64,000 bases of DNA, from assembly GCA_026003355.1 (NCBI GenBank), contig BPHC01000010.1, positions 1-64,000 of the forward strand, in the 5' to 3' direction. Position numbers and translations under genes: made by a program. The stretch is from Cyclobacteriaceae bacterium. GTDB lineage: Bacteria; Bacteroidota; Bacteroidia; Cytophagales; Cyclobacteriaceae. Below are positions 28,218 to 37,211 of this stretch, one piece after another. The first letter of the stretch is position 1. The number at the start of each line of letters is the position of its first letter. The notes under the pieces were generated by a model. It did not search any database, was not told the DNA's origin, and was given only the letters and a program-made list of their open reading frames with translations.

Positions 28218-28248
28218 CAAAAATAGCAGTGCCGCGTAGCCCGGCAAA
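28218..28248 (-). promoter_or_regulatory. Bacteroidota promoter of the guaA operon
   Basis: On the minus strand TTTG (28248-28245), exactly 19 bases, then TATTTTTG (28225-28218), and the ATG after three further bases. This is a full match to the TTTG-N19-TAnnTTTG consensus. Transcription must start at or inside the first codons, so the mRNA is nearly leaderless or a downstream start is used. Confidence 0.75.
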
Positions 28249-28276
28249 CTTACGCATACGGAATAGTTGTAAGGGG

Positions 28277-29116
28277 TTAGTCGTCAGCCTGGTAACAATA
28301 ACGTTCCAGGTGGTTTTTTGCCTTTGCGAAACCGGCATAAAAAGCCCTGTTCAGGTAATTGCAGGCCTTATCGCGATGGCCGGTTTCGGCCAGGGCTATG
28401 CCTGCATACATCAGCAACTCGGGATTATCGGGATCCAGAAGCAAAGCCAGGTTAAGGTATTCCAGCGATTGCAGGTATTGTTGCTGCTCCTGGCATAACA
28501 GGGCAGCGTGGCGATAGGCCGGAAAATAACCTCCGTTAATAAAGATGGCTTCATTGAAATGATGCAGGGCCGAATCCGGATTGTTAAGGTAATAATAAGC
28601 TATTCCCAGGTTGGTTTCCACCTCTTCATCGTTAAACATCAACTGCAGGGCCTGTAGCATGCGGAGGGCTTCTCCGGCATTTTCAACTTCCAGCAGGATA
28701 CTGGCGTACCATTTAGCCAGATCGACATTGTAAGGGTCATCGTCAAGAACCACTGTCAGGTCTTGAAGCTGCTTTTCCGGTTCATTCAGTTCGCGATACA
28801 CATAGGCCCTCAGCAGGCGTGCCCGCGGATATTCGGGGTTTTCGGCAATAAAGATATTCAGGTCGGCAATGGCTTCGTTAAAGGAGGCCGTATAGTAATA
28901 GCAAAGTGCCCGTTTAAACCGAACAACCGATTTGCCGGTAAATTTTTGTTTTTGCTGCAGGCGTATGACCCTGGTATACAGTTTAATGGCATCGAACACC
29001 TGGTTGCGGTTCAGCAGGGTGTCGGCAAGCGCTTCGGTTTTGCTCCACTTATAAGCAGGTTGCGCACCCAGACAGGCCGAAACCATGGCCAAAAAAATAA
29101 TTATTGTAACTCTCAT
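28277..29116 (-). CDS. Secreted TPR protein
   Basis: A 279-residue protein: signal peptide [19 protein letters not shown], then about six TPR units, e.g. [86 protein letters not shown] could also be read as a lipobox-like stretch, but Cys is followed by Leu-Gly and the fit is poor. The start codon overlaps the typA stop as ATGA, so translation is coupled to it. Function is likely protein binding in the periplasm; nothing more specific can be said. Confidence 0.8.
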   Translation of the reverse strand: MRVTIIIFLAMVSACLGAQPAYKWSKTEALADTLLNRNQVFDAIKLYTRVIRLQQKQKFTGKSVVRFKRALCYYYTASFNEAIADLNIFIAENPEYPRARLLRAYVYRELNEPEKQLQDLTVVLDDDPYNVDLAKWYASILLEVENAGEALRMLQALQLMFNDEEVETNLGIAYYYLNNPDSALHHFNEAIFINGGYFPAYRHAALLCQEQQQYLQSLEYLNLALLLDPDNPELLMYAGIALAETGHRDKACNYLNRAFYAGFAKAKNHLERYCYQADD

Positions 29117-30921
29117 GATTTACTGTTTCTTCTGCGGTCGCTTTCCTTGAGGAGAATTTTACGCAGGCGGATGGATTTGGGTGTTACCTCAACGTATTCA
29201 TCGGCCTGAATGTATTCCAGGGCTTCTTCGAGCGTAAACTTTAGTGCCGGTGCAATGCGCATTTTTTCATCGGCTCCGGCAGCGCGTATGTTGGTAAGTT
29301 TTTTGGTTTTGGTAACGTTCACCACCAGGTCGCCCGACCGGTTGTGTTCGCCAATTACCTGGCCTTCGTACACGGGGTCGCCCGGCTCGATAAAAAACTT
29401 GCCGCGATCCTGCAAGTTGTGAAGGCTGTAGGCTATTGCTTCGCCTTCTTCCATGGCAATGAGCGAGCCATTAATGCGCCCGGGTATTTCGCCTTTCCAG
29501 GGCTGATATTCCTTAAAGCGATGGGTTACGATGGCTTCACCGGCTGTTGCATTTAACAGGTAGTTGCGCAGGCCAATAATACCGCGCGAAGGGATGATGA
29601 ATTTAAGCAGCATGCGGTCGCCTTTGGGCTCCATGTTAATCATCTCTCCTTTTCGCACCGATACGGTTTCGATGGCTTTGCCGGCATCGGCCTCGGGAAT
29701 ATCAATGGTTAGCTCTTCTACGGGTTCGCATTTTACACCGTTTATTTCTTTCATGATTACCTGGGGCTGACCGATTTGCAGTTCATACCCTTCTCTGCGC
29801 ATGGTTTCTATAAGTACAGAAAGGTGCAGTACACCTCGCCCGTAAACCACAAAGCTGTCGGCCGATCCGGAATCGCCTACGCGCAGCGCCAGGTTTTTTT
29901 CCAGCTCGCGGTCGAGGCGTTCTTTAATGTGGCGGGAGGTAACATATTTGCCTTCCTTACCGAAAAAGGGCGAGTTGTTTATGGTAAACAACATGCTCAT
30001 GGTGGGTTCGTCAATGGCAATAGACTTTAGTGCTTCGGGGTGTTCGGGGTCGGCTACGGTATCGCCTATTTCAAACCCCTCCAGGCCCACCATGGCGCAG
30101 ATTTCGCCCGAACGCACCTCTTCTACTTTTTGCTTTTCAAAGCCTTCAAATACATACAATTCCTTGATGCGTGTTTTTACCACCGCTTTGCTGTCGCGTT
30201 TTACCAGGGCCACGGGCTGACCGCTGCGCAGCACGCCGCGGTGCATCCGCCCAATGGCTACCCGGCCTATGTAGGATGAATACTCCAGCGAGGTGATAAG
30301 CGTTTGTACGGTGCCCTGCTCCATTTTCGGGGCGGGTATGTACTCAATAATGCCTTCCAGCAGGGGGGTTATATCCTGGGTGGGCTGCCGCCAGTCGGTA
30401 CTCATCCAGCCCTGCTTGGCCGATCCGTAAAACACAGGAAAGTCCAGTTGTTCTTCGCTGGCATCAAGGGCAAACATTAAATCAAACACCTGCTCATGTA
30501 CCAGATCGGGCGTGCAGTTTTTCTTATCCACCTTATTGATTACCACTATGGGCTTCAGGCCCAGTTGCAGAGCCTTTTGCAGCACAAACCGGGTTTGCGG
30601 CATGGGTCCTTCGAAGGCATCAACCAGCAGCAGGCATCCATCGGCCATGTTGAGCACCCGTTCTACCTCACCGCCAAAATCAGAGTGGCCGGGTGTGTCA
30701 ATGATGTTTATTTTGTAATCTTTGTACCGAACCGAAACGTTTTTAGCCAGGATGGTTATGCCGCGCTCGCGCTCCAGTTCGTTGCTGTCCATAATCAGCT
30801 CGCCCGGGTTTTCATGATCTTTGAACAGGCGGCCGGCCAGCAGCATTTTATCTACCAGTGTGGTTTTGCCGTGGTCAACGTGGGCAATAATGGCTACGTT
30901 TCTGATTTTATTTACGTCCAT
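29113..30921 (-). CDS. typA: Ribosome-binding GTPase TypA/BipA
   Basis: A 602-residue translational GTPase. P-loop AHVDHGKTTLVD at 14-25, switch II DTPGHSDFGGEV, NKVDKKN and GSAKQGW (G4 and G5). Then follow domain II, an EF-G-like domain III with NNSPFFGKEGKYVTSRHI, domain V and the family-specific C-terminal domain (SRGIIGLRNYLLN, ...RIAPALKFTLEEALEYIQADEYVEVTPKSIR, read in two pieces). BipA helps 50S assembly, chiefly at low temperature or under stress (family knowledge). A -7 box lies 46 bases before the ATG. The secreted TPR gene follows with a 4-base overlap. Confidence 0.96.
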   Translation of the reverse strand: MDVNKIRNVAIIAHVDHGKTTLVDKMLLAGRLFKDHENPGELIMDSNELERERGITILAKNVSVRYKDYKINIIDTPGHSDFGGEVERVLNMADGCLLLVDAFEGPMPQTRFVLQKALQLGLKPIVVINKVDKKNCTPDLVHEQVFDLMFALDASEEQLDFPVFYGSAKQGWMSTDWRQPTQDITPLLEGIIEYIPAPKMEQGTVQTLITSLEYSSYIGRVAIGRMHRGVLRSGQPVALVKRDSKAVVKTRIKELYVFEGFEKQKVEEVRSGEICAMVGLEGFEIGDTVADPEHPEALKSIAIDEPTMSMLFTINNSPFFGKEGKYVTSRHIKERLDRELEKNLALRVGDSGSADSFVVYGRGVLHLSVLIETMRREGYELQIGQPQVIMKEINGVKCEPVEELTIDIPEADAGKAIETVSVRKGEMINMEPKGDRMLLKFIIPSRGIIGLRNYLLNATAGEAIVTHRFKEYQPWKGEIPGRINGSLIAMEEGEAIAYSLHNLQDRGKFFIEPGDPVYEGQVIGEHNRSGDLVVNVTKTKKLTNIRAAGADEKMRIAPALKFTLEEALEYIQADEYVEVTPKSIRLRKILLKESDRRRNSKS

Positions 30922-30967
30922 ACAAGGCTAATTCCTTTAAAAGCGGGGGTTTTGTAAAAAGAAGGCG

Positions 30968-30975
30968 CAAAGATA
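30968..30975 (-). promoter_or_regulatory. Bacteroidota -7 box for typA
   Basis: TATCTTTG followed by C on the minus strand; exact match to TAnnTTTG, 46 bases before the typA ATG. At the -33 position only a T-rich TTTTA is present. Confidence 0.5.
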
Positions 30976-31039
30976 GGCATTAGCCGTTAAGATAAAATGT
31001 ACCACACGGCATATGCTTTCAGATGTTTACACCAAACAT

Positions 31040-31939
31040 TTACCCCTTTAACCGCACAAAGGTTCCCATGGGCAGGTGGCGCTGATTGCGGCTCTTCAGA
31101 AAAAACTCACCCCACTCCGCATCGGTGGTGTTTAAATAGGTTCGGACAACGTTTAATCCGGCCAGCGCCGGCAGGCCGGCAGCGTACATATTAAGAATGA
31201 AGAAATAGTTTTTCGGCTCAAGCAGTTCACTGCACAGCCTTACCAGCTCGTCAAGTTGTTCATGCAGTGTCCACTTCTCGCCATGCGGCCCGCGTCCGTA
31301 AGGCGGGGGGTCCATTATAATACCGTTGTATTTTCTGCCCCGTTTTACTTCGCGCCTTACAAACCTGAAGGCGTCTTCATGTACCCACCGGATGTCGGTA
31401 AGTTGGTTAAGCTGCATATTCTGATTGGCCCAGTTAAGTCCCGGCCTTGACGCATCCACATGCGTTACTTCGGCTCCGGCCATGCGCGCCACCATAGAGG
31501 CGGCACCGGTGTAGGCAAAGAGGTTGAGTACGCGCATACCAGAAGCATTAAATTCCGAAAGCGTTTGGTGGATGAAATTCCAGTTTTCGCCCTGTTCGGG
31601 GAATACGCCCACATGGCCAAATCCCGTAAGGGCCAGGCGGAGCACAAGCGAAAATTTGTTATGGGCATAGGAAATATTCCAGCTTTCCGGTATGTTTTTA
31701 AGTCGCTTCCATCCGCCTTTAACTTCATCGGTAAAACGGAAGCGGTCTTTCTGCTCGCGCTGAAAGCGGGCATGGGCCATTGTAAGCCACTGTTTTTCTG
31801 AAAGTGCTTTGCTCCACACGGCCTGAGGTTCGGGCCGGATGAGCATGTAAGGGCCAAAGCGTTCCAGCTTTTCGCCCCCACCGGAATCGATCAGTTCGTA
31901 ATCCTGCCATGCGGCAGGGTGTAGCAGTTTGCAGGTCAA
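31040..31939 (-). CDS. SAM-dependent methyltransferase, RlmI/RlmK-like
   Basis: A 299-residue Rossmann methyltransferase. The N-terminal part (EKLERFGPYMLIRPEPQAVW) is typical of the RlmI/RlmK group. SAM-binding motif I is VLNLFAYTGAASMVARMAG, and the acidic loop is VTHVDAS. Motif IV, IIMDPPPYGRGPHGEKW, is the DPPxFG-type catalytic loop of C5-rRNA cytosine methyltransferases of this family. The PUA domain of true RlmI seems missing or degenerate at the start. It probably methylates rRNA; the site cannot be given. Divergent from the TrmH-family gene. Confidence 0.8.
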   Translation of the reverse strand: MTCKLLHPAAWQDYELIDSGGGEKLERFGPYMLIRPEPQAVWSKALSEKQWLTMAHARFQREQKDRFRFTDEVKGGWKRLKNIPESWNISYAHNKFSLVLRLALTGFGHVGVFPEQGENWNFIHQTLSEFNASGMRVLNLFAYTGAASMVARMAGAEVTHVDASRPGLNWANQNMQLNQLTDIRWVHEDAFRFVRREVKRGRKYNGIIMDPPPYGRGPHGEKWTLHEQLDELVRLCSELLEPKNYFFILNMYAAGLPALAGLNVVRTYLNTTDAEWGEFFLKSRNQRHLPMGTFVRLKG

Positions 31940-31992
31940 GTGCAGGGTAAGGTTTATTTTAGCAACTTGCGCAAGTTAAAAAGATTGTGCCG

Positions 31993-32805
31993 ATGAAATC
32001 GGACGGGCTTATTACCAGCATTCAAAATCCGAAAATAAAAAGCCTGCTGGCGCTGGAAAAGCCGCGCGAACGAAAAAGGCAACAGCTTTTTGTAATTGAG
32101 GGAAGGAAGGAAATTGCCCTGGCGCTTCAGGCAGGGTACCAGGTAGGCAATATTTTTTATTGCGAAGAACTGATAAGCCGCGCGGAGCTGGAAAGCCTGC
32201 AGCCAAACGCCAAATTTCTGGTACGCGTTAGCCGGCAGGTATTTGAGAAAATAGCGGTTCGGGGCAACTCGGGCGGAGTAGTAGCCATAGCCGGGATGAA
32301 AGTACACCGGCTTGAAAACCTGGCTTTATCAGCAAACCCGCTGTTGGTTATACTGGATCGCATAGAAAAGCCCGGAAACCTGGGGGCAATATTGCGCACG
32401 GCCGATGCAGCCGGGGTTGATGCGGTAATTTGCTGCGATGCCAAAACCGATTTTTACAACCCAAACGTAATTCGTTCCAGTTTGGGTTGCGTGTTTACCC
32501 TTCCTATGGCCATGGCCACTGCCACCGAAACCATTGCGTGGCTGCGCCAAAAGGGTTGCCGCATATATTGCACCTGGCTGGAAGCCTCCATTCCCTATAC
32601 CGATGCTGATTTTACCCAACCCTGTGCCATTGTTTTGGGGGCCGAAGCTACGGGGGTTTCGGGTGAGTGGATAGCACAGGCCGATGCCAATATTATTATT
32701 CCTATGCAGGGCAGGGCCGATTCGCTGAACGTATCGGTATCGGCAGCCGTGGTGGTGTTTGAAGCGCGAAGGCAACGCTCGCTGAAAGCGCCTGGCGCCA
32801 TATAA
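31993..32805 (+). CDS. TrmH/SpoU-family RNA 2'-O-methyltransferase
   Basis: A 270-residue SPOUT enzyme. The N-terminal L30e-like substrate-binding domain (ITSIQNPKIKSLLALEKPRE, FVIEGRKEIALAL) is followed by the knotted SPOUT domain with the three motifs: LDRIEKPGNLGAILRTADAAG (here N-x-GA-x-x-RTA), IVLGAEATGVS, and the C-terminal GRADSLNVSVSAAVVVFEA. This is the pattern of rRNA or tRNA ribose methyltransferases such as RlmB. ATG 31993 preferred over GTG 31987. The target nucleotide is not evident. Confidence 0.88.
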   Translation: MKSDGLITSIQNPKIKSLLALEKPRERKRQQLFVIEGRKEIALALQAGYQVGNIFYCEELISRAELESLQPNAKFLVRVSRQVFEKIAVRGNSGGVVAIAGMKVHRLENLALSANPLLVILDRIEKPGNLGAILRTADAAGVDAVICCDAKTDFYNPNVIRSSLGCVFTLPMAMATATETIAWLRQKGCRIYCTWLEASIPYTDADFTQPCAIVLGAEATGVSGEWIAQADANIIIPMQGRADSLNVSVSAAVVVFEARRQRSLKAPGAI

Positions 32806-32871
32806 AGGCAGTTGCCAGAGTTCAACAGCCGGCACGGTGAAGGAGTTGGATAACAGCTAATTGCTTCCGGC

Positions 32872-34410
32872 CTATCCGGCCCAGCCTTCGCGGTCGAGGC
32901 TGCGGTACTGAATGGCCTCGGCCAGGTGTTCGGTTGTAATCTCATCGCTACCGGCCAGGTCGGCAATGGTGCGCGAAACCTTCAGTATGCGGTCGTAGGC
33001 GCGGGCCGAAAGGCCCAGCCTTTCCATGGCATTTTTTAGCAGGCTTCTGCCCTCTGCAGAAATGCTGCAGATTTCTTTTACCATGTTGGAGGGCATCATG
33101 GCGTTGCAGTAAATGCTGGGGTGGCCGGCAAAGCGTTTGGTTTGCCGGGAGCGGGCCTGCACCACACGGGATCGGATTTCTGCGCTGGACTCGGCCTTGC
33201 GGTTGGCTGTCATTTCATCGAAACTTACGGGCACCACCTCCACGTGCAAGTCGATGCGGTCCAGCAGCGGGCCGCTTATGCGGCTCAGGTAGCGTTGCAC
33301 CACGCCCGGTGCGCATACGCACTCCTTTTCCGGATGATTATAATAACCACAGGGGCAGGGATTCATGCTGGCCACCAGCATAAAGTTGGCGGGGTAATCA
33401 ATTGAAACTTTGGCCCTGGAGATGGTAACTTTTCGGTCTTCCATAGGTTGCCGCATTACTTCCAGCACGGTGCGCTTAAACTCGGGCAGTTCGTCTAAAA
33501 ACAACACCCCATTATGGGCAAGCGATATTTCGCCCGGCTGGGGGTTGCCTCCACCGCCTACCAGCGCCACATCGGATATGGTATGGTGGGGTGCGCGGAA
33601 AGGGCGGGTGGCCAGCAGCGAGGCGTTGCGTCCCAGCCTGCCCGCAACGGAATGAATTTTGGTGGTTTCGAGGGCCTCTTCAAGGGTAAGCGGGGGCAAA
33701 ATGGTGGGCAGCCTTTTGGCCAACATGGTTTTACCGGCACCTGGCGGACCAATCATGATCACGTTATGGCCTCCGGCTGCGGCAATTTCCATGGCACGCT
33801 TAATGGTATCCTGCCCCTGTACGTCTTTAAAATCAATGTCGTAGTCATTTATCTGGCTGGAAAATACTTCATTAATGTTTATTTTAACAGGGCCCGGGGT
33901 TTCTGTTCCGGTAAGAAAGTCAACAGCCTGTTTAAGGTTTTCCATCCCGTACACATCCAGGTCGGGCACTATGGCTGCTTCGCGGGCGTTATCGGCCGGG
34001 ATAATTATACCTTTAAAACCTTCGCGCCGCGCCTGTATGGCAATTGGCAGCACGCCCTTTATGGGGCGCAGGGTGCCATCGAGCGCCAGTTCGCCCATAA
34101 TGACAAACTCCTCCAGCCGGCTGGTTTCTATCTGGCCACTGGCGCGAAGAATGCACAGGGCAATGGGCAGATCGTATGCAGAGCCTTCTTTGCGGATGTC
34201 GGCCGGGGCCAGGTTTACCACGGTTTTTTCGCGGGGCATAAAAAATCGAAATTGCTTGATGGCCGATTCAACGCGGTGTTCGCTTTCTTTTACTGCCGAA
34301 TCGGGCAAACCGCTGAGGTGAAATTTAAGGCCCTGGCCCACGTTTACCTCAATGGTAATTTTGCGTGCTTCTACGCCATAAACCGCACAGCCGTAGGTTT
34401 TGGCCAGCAT
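32872..34410 (-). CDS. comM: YifB/ComM-family Mg-chelatase-like AAA+ ATPase
   Basis: A 512-residue protein. N-terminal Lon-protease-like fold domain ([19 protein letters not shown], then [18 protein letters not shown]), Mg-chelatase AAA+ core with Walker A GPPGAGKT, Walker [12 protein letters not shown], the [18 protein letters not shown] zinc-like cluster, and sensor region DRIDLHVEV. ComM is a helicase that promotes branch migration during natural transformation (knowledge from Vibrio/Legionella). Bacteroidota homologues may do the same or have general repair roles. I chose ATG 34410. It starts one base after the gmhA stop, in an operon with it. Confidence 0.92.
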   Translation of the reverse strand: MLAKTYGCAVYGVEARKITIEVNVGQGLKFHLSGLPDSAVKESEHRVESAIKQFRFFMPREKTVVNLAPADIRKEGSAYDLPIALCILRASGQIETSRLEEFVIMGELALDGTLRPIKGVLPIAIQARREGFKGIIIPADNAREAAIVPDLDVYGMENLKQAVDFLTGTETPGPVKININEVFSSQINDYDIDFKDVQGQDTIKRAMEIAAAGGHNVIMIGPPGAGKTMLAKRLPTILPPLTLEEALETTKIHSVAGRLGRNASLLATRPFRAPHHTISDVALVGGGGNPQPGEISLAHNGVLFLDELPEFKRTVLEVMRQPMEDRKVTISRAKVSIDYPANFMLVASMNPCPCGYYNHPEKECVCAPGVVQRYLSRISGPLLDRIDLHVEVVPVSFDEMTANRKAESSAEIRSRVVQARSRQTKRFAGHPSIYCNAMMPSNMVKEICSISAEGRSLLKNAMERLGLSARAYDRILKVSRTIADLAGSDEITTEHLAEAIQYRSLDREGWAG

Positions 34411-34411
34411 G

Positions 34412-34987
34412 TTATGCCTGTTTTTCGATGAGAAGTATGAGTATGTGCACGATTTTGTAATGGATTTCATGAATCCGGTCGGCATAGCCGAAATGCGGCA
34501 CCCTTACTTCCACATCGGCATGCCCGGCCAGCTTGCCTCCGTTTTTGCCGGTCAGGGCCACCACCTTCATGCCTTTTTTTTGCGCAGCAATAGCTGCGTT
34601 TATCACATTTGGCGAGTTGCCGCTGGTGCTTACCGCAAGCAACACATCGTTCGTGCTGCCCAGGGCATCCACGTATCTGGAGAAGATGTGGTCAAAACCG
34701 TACTCATTGCCCACGCAGGTAATGTGGCCGGAATCGGATATGGAGATGGCCGGCACGGGCTTGCGTGCTTCGTGATAACGACCGGTTAGCTCTTCAGCAA
34801 AGTGCATGGCCACGCAGTGCGAACCCCCGTTACCGCAAGCGATAATTTTACCTCCACGGTTAATGGAATTTACCATAAGGCGTGCAGCCTCATCTATGCG
34901 CAGGTAGTTGCCGGGTTCTTTAAGAAAATTATCCAGCACCGTTGCTGCCTGTTGCAGCTCGGTAAGTATTAAATGACGGGTATCCAT
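34412..34987 (-). CDS. gmhA: Phosphoheptose isomerase (SIS domain)
   Basis: A 191-residue SIS protein, full length for GmhA. It turns sedoheptulose 7-phosphate into glycero-manno-heptose 7-phosphate, the first step towards ADP-heptose of lipopolysaccharide. Motifs: [40 protein letters not shown] with the sugar phosphate-binding [20 protein letters not shown], and the C-terminal [13 protein letters not shown] with the His that binds zinc. The second zinc-binding His in AMHFAEE is kept. Middle gene of an operon: membrane protein, gmhA, comM. Confidence 0.92.
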   Translation of the reverse strand: MDTRHLILTELQQAATVLDNFLKEPGNYLRIDEAARLMVNSINRGGKIIACGNGGSHCVAMHFAEELTGRYHEARKPVPAISISDSGHITCVGNEYGFDHIFSRYVDALGSTNDVLLAVSTSGNSPNVINAAIAAQKKGMKVVALTGKNGGKLAGHADVEVRVPHFGYADRIHEIHYKIVHILILLIEKQA

Positions 34988-34993
34988 AGGCAG

Positions 34994-35320
34994 TTATCCG
35001 GATGCAGTACCGCTTTGCTGATTTTTTCTGGCTTCCTGTTCCAGATCGTATAATCTGGCTTTCAGGTTATTAAGTTCTTTAAGAAGTTCTTTTTTCTCCT
35101 GTTCATTCCGGCGGTTATCGCGGTAGTGCAGCAGCAGGTTTACAGAAAATAAAATAAGAAGAATAAGCGACCCGTATTTAAGCATCCATATGCGGCCCTG
35201 CATCTGTATAAGAAACTGAAAGTTTTCTTTCTGGCTGTCCATAAACAGGCTGAAGAAAAATATAAACAGGTGCAGTGCACCAAATATACTGTAGAAAATC
35301 AGCCTGTTTTTTTTCATCAT
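34994..35320 (-). CDS. Small two-helix membrane protein with coiled-coil tail
   Basis: A 108-residue protein with two hydrophobic helices (about 7-26 and 46-65) and a cytoplasmic C-terminal coiled coil (NRRNEQEKKELLKELNNLKA). ATG codons at 35320 and 35317 are both possible starts. I do not recognise the family. It lies 6 bases upstream of gmhA on the same strand and has the only promoter box of the group, so it leads the operon. A role with the envelope would fit gmhA, but this is inference. Confidence 0.6.
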   Translation of the reverse strand: MMKKNRLIFYSIFGALHLFIFFFSLFMDSQKENFQFLIQMQGRIWMLKYGSLILLILFSVNLLLHYRDNRRNEQEKKELLKELNNLKARLYDLEQEARKNQQSGTASG

Positions 35321-35342
35321 TCGGGAGAATAAACCTGGCAGG

Positions 35343-35350
35343 CAAACTTA
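35343..35350 (-). promoter_or_regulatory. Bacteroidota -7 box for the membrane protein-gmhA-comM operon
   Basis: TAAGTTTG followed by CC on the minus strand; exact -7 match, 22 bases upstream of ATG 35320. Confidence 0.5.
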
Positions 35351-35382
35351 ATCTTTTTGTCGTTACGTAAAAATAAAATTTT

Positions 35383-37204
35383 TCAGGTTTTCTGCATCTC
35401 GGTTAGTTTGCGGTACAATCCATTGCGTTGAATCAGGTCGGGGTGGCGGCCGCGTTCGGCAATGGTACCATCCTGAATAACCACTATTTCATCGGCATGC
35501 TGTATGGTACTTAAACGGTGGGCTATAACCACCGAAGTGCGGTTTTTCATGAGCCGCATCAGGGCATCCTGTACCTGGCGTTCAGACTCCGAATCAAGGG
35601 CCGATGTGGCTTCATCGAGGATAAGGATGGGCGGGTTTTTGAGCACCGCGCGGGCAATGGCCAGGCGCTGGCGTTGCCCGCCAGACAGTTTAAGGCCGCG
35701 GTCGCCTATAAGCGTTTGGTATCCTTTTTCGGTTTGCATAATAAAATCATGCGCATTGGCTATGCGGGCAGCCTGCTGCACTTCTTCCTCGCCAACATGG
35801 GGCAACCCAAATGCTATGTTGTTGTAGATGGTGTCGTTAAACAGTATAGGTTCCTGTGTAACAATGCCCATCAGGCTGCGCAGGTCATCGAGGTGGTATT
35901 GGGGCAGTGGTAGTCCGTCCAGCAGCACTTCACCTTCAACAGGATCGTAAAAACGCGGTATCAAATCGGCCAGTGTTGATTTGCCTCCCCCCGAAGGCCC
36001 AACCAGGGCTATTGTTTTGCCTTTTTCGATTTTCAGATTGATGTGCTTTAAAACCGGCCTGTGGTTATACGAAAAGCTAACATTGCGAAATTCAATTGCC
36101 GTTGTAAATTCCTTTATTCGCCTGGCATCGGGTGGCGAGGTAATGGCGGGCCGGGTATCCATAAATTCAAAAATGCGCCTGGCGGCAACGGTTCCTTTCT
36201 GCAACGAGGTAATGCCGTTCGAAAAGTTTTTGGCCGGCTGAATCATGGAGGCATAGAATGCCAGGTAACCCATAAACACCTGCGGCTGCATTTCATTTCC
36301 GCCCAGCACCAGTTTGCCTCCATAGTACATAATGGCCGCTACAATAATAACGCCCAGAAATTCCGACAACGGTGATGACAGTTCGTTTTTTCTGGATAAC
36401 GACAGGTTAACCTTCCGGTGAAACTTCAGCTCATCGTTCATTTTGCCGAGCAAAAAACTGCGTGCGTTAAAGGCTTTAATTACACGCATGCCGCTGAAGG
36501 TTTCATCCAGCAGGTTCACAATGCGCCCCATGGCTTCCTGACTTTGCTGTGCCCGTGCCCGCAGTCTTTTTATTATTTCTGCCACCACAGCACCGGTTAC
36601 CGGTAATAGAACAAGCGTAAACAGGGTAAGCTTGGCCGATATGGCAAAAAGTACGGCAAAATACACCACAATGGTGAGCGGTTCTTTTAACACGCTTTTC
36701 AGGCTGTTTACAACCGTGTTTTCCACTTCGGCCATATCGTTGGTAAAGCGCGAAAGCATGTCGCCCCGGCGCTGTTCATTAAAAAAGCCAAGGTGCAGCC
36801 GGGTTATGTTTTCATAAAGCCTGAGCCGCATATTCATCAGCAATATCCAGCCGCAGGCGCGAGGCCACCATGCGCTCCATGTACCGGAAGAGATTAGCCA
36901 GAAATACGCATATAACGATGAGTATACAAACCCACAGCAAGGCAGCCACCGGACCCTGTTGGAAGATAATAAGCGCAAAACGGTATTTAAACCATGCCGT
37001 AAAGTAGGCAGTGGAAAAAGAAGGTTCAGGTGGTGCAGGCAAGGTGCCGGTCGCGGCCTGATTGAACAGCACTTCGAGCATGGGCATAATAAGCCCCAGG
37101 TAGGCAGCACTGAACACCACGCCCAGAAATGAAAATACAAAAAACTTAACCAGCTGGGGAACCAGGTGGGGCGAAAAGCGTAAAATGCGGAAATAAATGC
37201 TCAT
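35383..37204 (-). CDS. MsbA-type lipid/multidrug ABC exporter, frame interrupted by one extra base
   Basis: Two overlapping frames make one protein of about 606 residues. Frame one, from ATG 37204 (MSIYFRILRF...), gives the first transmembrane helices up to VASRLRLDI. Frame two resumes as LMNMRLRLYENITRLHLGFF, the usual coupling helix of ABC exporters, and continues to 35383. The shift lies at about 36838-36847. The second part has the remaining TM helices, then the ATPase with Walker A GPSGGGKST, Q-loop, signature LSGGQRQR, Walker B ILILDEATSALD and the switch AHRLST. Family: half-size homodimeric exporters of the MsbA/multidrug type. It may export lipid A or other lipids; the substrate is not shown. 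It could be a sequence error or a pseudogene. Confidence 0.85.
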
Positions 37205-37211
37205 TTATAAA

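Noticed and set aside
33514-34431. Long plus-strand open frame of 305 codons inside the comM gene
   Set aside because: It lies antisense to a clear ComM protein with all motifs; its translation has no recognisable family and is rich in residues typical of shadow frames.
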